Positions 59,470-64,000 of a DNA stretch of 64,000 bases are shown here, piece by piece. A model generated the notes under the pieces. That model searched no databases. It saw only the letters and a program-made list of their open reading frames with translations, and was not told where the DNA came from. Location: NCBI GenBank assembly GCA_009760855.2, contig WPIO01000295.1, positions 1 through 64,000 on the forward strand. The letters run 5' to 3'. Every line of letters begins with the position of its first letter. The stretch's first letter is position 1. A program made the translations under genes and the position numbers. The DNA comes from Cristatella mucedo. Its lineage: Eukaryota > Bryozoa > Phylactolaemata > Cristatellidae.

Positions 59470-61000
59470 AAAATTACTGTCCATCAGCAGTATCCGAAAG
59501 CATTGATCATGAAATCTTACCTGAGGGATTTAGAACGATGATTAGTCTGACTGATGAGGCTCTAGCGTTTCAAGTCGCTCTTGCTGATTCGTGTCCACTC
59601 AGCGTCGTGTTTCTGTTAATTCGTATCCACTTGAGCGTGTACAGTTGCCACTAGCGTCTGTTCTCGGCTCTGCGCTGCTCTCTATATGTACAATGCCTTC
59701 CGGTAAAGTCGGGTTATAGCGCTACTGTCCCTCCCAGTTGGGAATATCTCCATTGCCGAAGGCATACAATTACACTTACCAATGATAATATCGGAGTCAG
59801 TTTTCACAACTCATACAACTGGAAACTTAAAGACATGCGATCATAGATGTCTCAGAAAGAGCTTCCTCGGAGCGCTCGGCCATGAGCCCGGCAAGGCCCG
59901 TCTGCAGACAGATCGTTAAGCCGCGTGAGCAAAAGCTACAGCTCTCCTCCCTTAACCGCGCAAACACGGTAGCGTCTCTCTCGATGAATAAATTAGCTGA
60001 TTCTTACGAAATCAACACCCGAATCAGAGATATGCACGGAAAGGCTTCTTAGCTGCGTCTGGAATTAAATTGGCGTACCCCGCTTTTTGACCGTCCGATG
60101 CCGCTCGCCGAATGCTCGCCGCACGCTAACGTCTGTTGAGATGTCGAATAAAAGTTTGTTGCATCGTTTTGAGAGGCTGCAGGTGTGTGACCCGGACGAT
60201 CTCTATAGACTTGTATAAGACGAATTATTTCTTCCTTAGCCCTTCTATAATTACCGTTGCAGCGATAAAAAGAAAGGATTGTAGCGACCGCTAGAAATGC
60301 ACGCGCTGTAGCGTACGCTGCAGCCACTGGTGCCTTTTGAGAGGCGCTAGACGGCGCTCCGTGCGGTGGCGCTAGGCGAAGCGTCGCTCGGGTGGAGCCA
60401 AGGATGGCTCGCCAAACAATAATTCTTTGTGAGTTTTCACATGAACCACCTCCTGAAAGTGTCCAAATTAACGACTGGTGAAGACTTAATATGCCGGTTG
60501 GTGGTTTCTTACGGCACTCGAAAGCTTAAGAGGCCGTCAGTGCGCGCACGCTAGTGTTACAAATAATAGTAGCGCCACAAACGAGGCGTAGCGTGGTACC
60601 CAAGGCCAGACCTAGGCCACAAACACTGTGGTCGTAGCGGTGCAATAGTCTCAGTCGACGCGACGAATACCGTTGAAGCCGTAAACGTGGGGTTAGGCTA
60701 TTGACTTGTAGGTGCAGCACCCATGCACGTGCGTGTATGCTGACGGTGAAAGAACACGGCTGCAACGAATAACGCCCATTCTTGAGATTACGAGTCAATG
60801 TCAACTGCGTAGAGAAGTCTATTTGACGGCGACGTGGGTTTACGCGCATTCACTGCTAGCTGTGGCTGTTGAAAATTCTCCGGAGTAACACCCACTTAGT
60901 CTTCGTGACTTTTGGGAGTTACAGACGGGGATAAATTCTATTTGTGGTGCATAGCACTTCTCGTAAGAGCCTTATTAGGGCCTCATAATTTCCAGACTCA
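59470..61000. other. No gene supported
   Basis: Frames of 60-107 codons occur on both strands, some in G/C-richer sequence. None has an ATG with convincing downstream splice structure or a recognised domain. Confidence 0.4.
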
Positions 61001-61009
61001 CGAGGTCTA

Positions 61010-61130
61010 GGGTCTTGGTTTGGGCCAGGGATAAGGTGCTCGTCTTTACGTACCGCATTCGTTGGGAGCCCTGCTGCATATTTAAATCACCTGGATAGAG
61101 ATTGAGTTCTCTCACAGAACACTGTGCAGG
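61010..61130 (+). repeat. SINE with LINE-like tail, diverged
   Basis: A tRNA-like head (TTGGTTTGGGCCAGGGATAA, then GGTGCTCG) and a tail of CACCTGGATAGAG and ATTGAGTTCTCTC resemble the copy at 59,281. Confidence 0.6.
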
Positions 61131-61497
61131 CAAGTTACCGCATGTACTTTTTTCCTTTTTAGAGATCAACCCCTCGAGCTTAATTGACCGAATATTACAC
61201 GGTATCAGCTTTTATTCAGCCTTACCAAAGATCAATAACTGGTGTTCTTCGCGAATGTAATAACCAAAGATCGCATGACTAGTTTTTTGTGAATGTAATT
61301 CAGAAATCTCGAGCTATAGGTCAATCAGTGATTTGGATTAGTGTCTCAAGGCGACCTGCCTGATTCAATTTCGATTGTTTTCGGCGCTATTATTTTTTTT
61401 ATAAATATTGCAATCGTTTAGCTTATTTGTGACGGCACTACATCCGTGAACGCTATTGATGCGTAGCTTTTTTTGACACCTGCTTGCATTTCCGCAG

Positions 61498-61733
61498 GTC
61501 GGCTTGAGATAAAAGCCAAACGACGATATGCGTTTTGCAGACAGCAGAAACATCTTTCGTTGAGTACGCTCCAAAGAGTACAGGAAGTTTTAGTATGTGG
61601 AGCATCCTATGAGGAGCTTAATCGATTCCGATCGGCAACTGACATCACTTGCCAAGACGCAGAGAAATTGCTAGTCGACGCTTTAGCTACATACGCATGG
61701 CTAGGCAGACGTACGAAAAACCTGTACCAGTAA
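61498..61733 (+). CDS. Candidate terminal exon, unknown protein
   Basis: A strong acceptor (pyrimidine-rich TGCTTGCATTTCCGCAG) precedes an open stretch of 78 codons ending in TAA. It reads RLEIKAKRRYAFCRQQKH and later VLVCGASYEELNRFR, CQDAEKLLVDALATYAWLG and RTKNLYQ. Composition is normal for a soluble helical protein. The upstream exon was not located and no family is recognised. It enters with two bases of a split codon. Confidence 0.4.
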
Positions 61734-61739
61734 TTAAGC

Positions 61740-63215
61740 AATTTGAAACGTGAGAGCCTAGTCAATCGCCTCTTTTAACCGTAGCGAAAACGCTTCCTTA
61801 GGCCACCGTAAGGAAATTTTGTCAAGCTTGCTGCACAGACAGGACCACTTAGGAAGCTTCCAGATGCTTATTCTCGAAATGATTATGAATATTATTATTA
61901 TATATTGTTAATATTATTGCCTCTGCACTAGCAATCGCTGTCTTCCTTCAGAATGCAAATTGTCTGCTCTGCGTCGAGCTGCTACCGGCCTGCTCTGGCC
62001 TCTCATTTCGAGCGGCTCGGTGCAGTATCAATTTTTTCTCGAGCTCTTCCGCTCGCACTCGCGAGTCGTCGGTCAGCTGACTGTTTCATCTCGTCGTTGC
62101 CTATGTCTGACTTCACAATCGGCCAGATATGCGTGCGCAACGCGCAACGTACTAGTTCCGCTTGTCGAAGGCTTCCCGTCAAATCAGTTTATTGTTGTCG
62201 GCCATCAACAGCATGCAAGGAGAGAATAAAGCCGCTGAGGGTAAGAGACATCTGAAGCGCGGCAGCTCTAGAATTCTCCGAGGCGCTTGCTTATATAGCG
62301 GCTCCATTCCGCAACGTGCAGCTCGAGCGCAGGCATAGATAGTACTACCACGGTTAGCGATCGCGATTTGCCACCACTCTTCCGGCGGTAGAACGCACGC
62401 GGCTTTGATGTCAGCTGGCGCGGACGTCGCGCATGTTTCAGGGCCAATGAATTTTGCGAACGGAAGCAAGAGCTCGCACCGGCGTCCATTGAGTAGCGCG
62501 CGAGAGAACATGAAAAATGGGAAGGCTTGACACCATCTGGCTGGCACATTGCAGCCCTGAATAGTTCCGACGGCTATGTGTAATGGTAAACATTAAAATC
62601 GGGCGACATTTCAGCGAAGCCTCTAAGATGCCACTCCGTCGCGCTCATGTAACTTTCGCCGATGCAGAAGGCTAGGTTGAGTTCCAATAACAGATGCGTG
62701 GGCGGGCCCGACGGTTTAAGCTCGCTGGCTAGGCCAAAACCGACTACTCCAGTAGCCGTAGATGCGACGCGCTGGGGCGCCACCGGGCTCACAGCTATGC
62801 CCTACCGCAGTGGCCACCAGGGGCACACACTCGCGGTGGAGAACGTAGCAGTGAGCGCTGGAGGAATCCGGAAGGCCGCCCGAGCGGCTGCAGAACACTC
62901 ACCGGTCCTATCAAAATATCTCGCTTCAGGGATAGGGTGCGGTTTCCGTAAGCTGTTTAGGCGAAGATGGTTGCTCTCGACCGCTATTGAAGTGCGGCTC
63001 GCGAACCGCAAAGCAGCGTCGGAACGAGCTCGACATCGCCTCACGATCGCAGCGGCGCACTTCCGGTCGCTTGCTCTCCCCTGGCACGCGTCTGCATCTG
63101 CGACGAGTCACTCCTGGGCTGACTGGTTACTTTAACGAACGAGCGGGCATGGCATGATCCACGAAGTGAGCTGAGTTGGCTACGAAGGGGGAGACTGCGG
63201 CGGCTTTAGACGACC
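61740..63215. other. G/C-rich interval without a supported gene
   Basis: Overlapping frames exist on both strands (the longest is 157 codons, plus strand, 62,662-63,135, lacking domain or membrane features). G/C-rich sequence lowers stop frequency, so these are not called. Confidence 0.35.
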
Positions 63216-63225
63216 GGCAGGCCGC

Positions 63226-63421
63226 TCTGCTCCTGCTCCTGCTCCTGCTCCTCCTGCTCCTCCTGCTCCTCCTGCTCCTCCTGCTCCTCCTGCTCCTCCT
63301 GCTCCTCCTGCTCCTCCTGCTCCTCCTGCTCCTCCTGCTCCTCCTGCTCCTCCTGCTCCTCCTGCTCCTCCTGCTCCTCCTGCTCCTCCTGCTCCTCCTG
63401 CTCCTCCTGCTCCTCCTGCTA
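63226..63421. repeat. (CTGCTCCTC)n nonamer repeat, about 20 units
   Basis: The array is nearly perfect. It reads poly-Leu on the plus strand, and RRS, GGA or EEQ repeats on the minus strand. It lies inside long open frames on both strands only because the unit has no stop codon in any frame. Confidence 0.95.
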
Positions 63422-63706
63422 CTTCGCACAAAGCAGCTGGCTAGCTGCTCGTCCGCCGGACGCGCGTAAGGCGACAGCTGCTGTCGCCGCTCTGCGAAGA
63501 GTAGTGGTGGTGCCCAGCGAAGGCCACCACCCGGTGGCGACCGCGCCCTGCGGCCGCCGCAAGGCGCTCGCCGCAGCGGCCTCCGCGATCGATGACACGC
63601 GCCGCGTCGCCTGGCCGTCCGCTGCGAGAAGCCGGAAGGCATTGCCCTTGCCGTCGCCTCCAGCACTGCCGCTCACTTCCGGTGCTGCTGGCTCGCTCTC
63701 TCGCAG

Positions 63707-63862
63707 CGACGCAGCTTCGAAAGCTGAGCGACGCTGCGCAGCGAGACAGCTCGAACGACGCCGAGAAGGCCTACTACCAGGACGGCCCCGCTCACTACCA
63801 CGACTACTATCCGAGAAACTACGAGAGCGGCATCAAAGGCCTGCTCAAGCTCGGCCCGAACG
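63707..63862 (+). CDS. Candidate internal exon, unknown Tyr-rich protein
   Basis: Acceptor CTCGCTCTCTCGCAG and a consensus donor CG|GTGAGC bound an open exon of 156 nt. It encodes KLSDAAQRDSSNDAEKAYYQ and DGPAHYHDYYPRNYESGIKG, a charged and then Tyr/His/Pro-rich segment. The codon choice is biased to C/G in third position. It starts with two bases and ends with one base of split codons. The gene continues beyond the window or was not recognised. Confidence 0.4.
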
Positions 63863-64000
63863 GTGAGCGTGGCCTCGACGACAAATGGCCGCTTTTAATG
63901 TACGTAAAGCGAGAGCGCTGCTTGTTGCTGGCTTTGTGCGAGCCTCGGCTCTGTCGTTCCGGGCGCGCTCGGTCCGTCAATCTGATTCTGTAACATACGA

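Noticed and set aside
60049-60327. 92-codon minus-strand frame with hydrophobic N-terminus
   Set aside because: The first codon is GTG, no upstream ATG or promoter fits, and the downstream part has no recognisable character.
62662-63135. 157-codon plus-strand frame
   Set aside because: G/C-rich region with overlapping open frames on both strands, no motif and no splice evidence.
63127-63666. RS-repeat protein resembling an SR splicing factor
   Set aside because: The RRS run is one of six readings of the CTGCTCCTC array and no RNA-binding domain is present.

Overview
The window looks like invertebrate metazoan nuclear DNA. It has intron-containing genes with GT/AG junctions, (TTA)n-tailed non-LTR retrotransposons in several nested layers, tRNA-derived SINEs, pogo/Tigger-type MITEs and long simple repeats. 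Nothing is bacterial in layout. The species cannot be named from the sequence alone.

Layout. (1) 1-6.2 kb: no convincing host gene, a GA-rich microsatellite (about 1.99-2.39 kb), then an old minus-strand CR1/L2-like LINE whose reverse-transcriptase YADD motif is split by a younger plus-strand LINE tail. (2) 6,232-28,802: one Polinton/Maverick-type self-synthesising DNA element. It has inverted repeats of about 300 bp and a candidate 6-bp target duplication (AGCAGA). Inside are a broken but recognisable protein-primed type-B DNA polymerase, a run of small plus-strand ORFs, three minus-strand genes with phage tail-fibre-like repeats, a long decayed middle, and remains of a DD35E retroviral-type integrase near the right end. 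Nearly every ORF begins a few bases after a TATA-like A/T motif. (3) 28.8-37.2 kb: poorly coding DNA with SINEs and a LINE-in-LINE nest. (4) 37.2-37.8 kb: a compact candidate gene on the minus strand (TATA box, signal-peptide exon, 69-bp intron, Gly-rich WNSG-repeat exon, AATAAA). (5) 38-48.6 kb: mostly repeats, including two Tigger-like MITEs with TA target sites, several LINE 3' ends, a duplicated segment of about 390 bp, and a G/C-run-bordered element carrying younger insertions. (6) 49.0-57.6 kb: two tandem, apparently intact three-exon genes for a MAPEG-family enzyme (microsomal glutathione S-transferase 1 / prostaglandin E synthase type). Both encode 146 aa with identical exon lengths, and the duplicated block includes an ancestral SINE downstream. 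(7) 57.7-64 kb: a foldback element with an internal triplicate, SINEs whose 3' ends resemble the LINE tail, isolated candidate exons of unrecognised genes, and a long CTGCTCCTC repeat.

The main items are the Polinton-like element with its tail-fibre-like cluster and shared start motif, the tandem MAPEG pair, and the small secreted-peptide candidate. Within the mobile element the expected division of labour is established Polinton biology: the polymerase copies the element, the integrase inserts it, and the remaining ORFs are probably structural. Lesions in polymerase and integrase mean this copy is unlikely to be autonomous.
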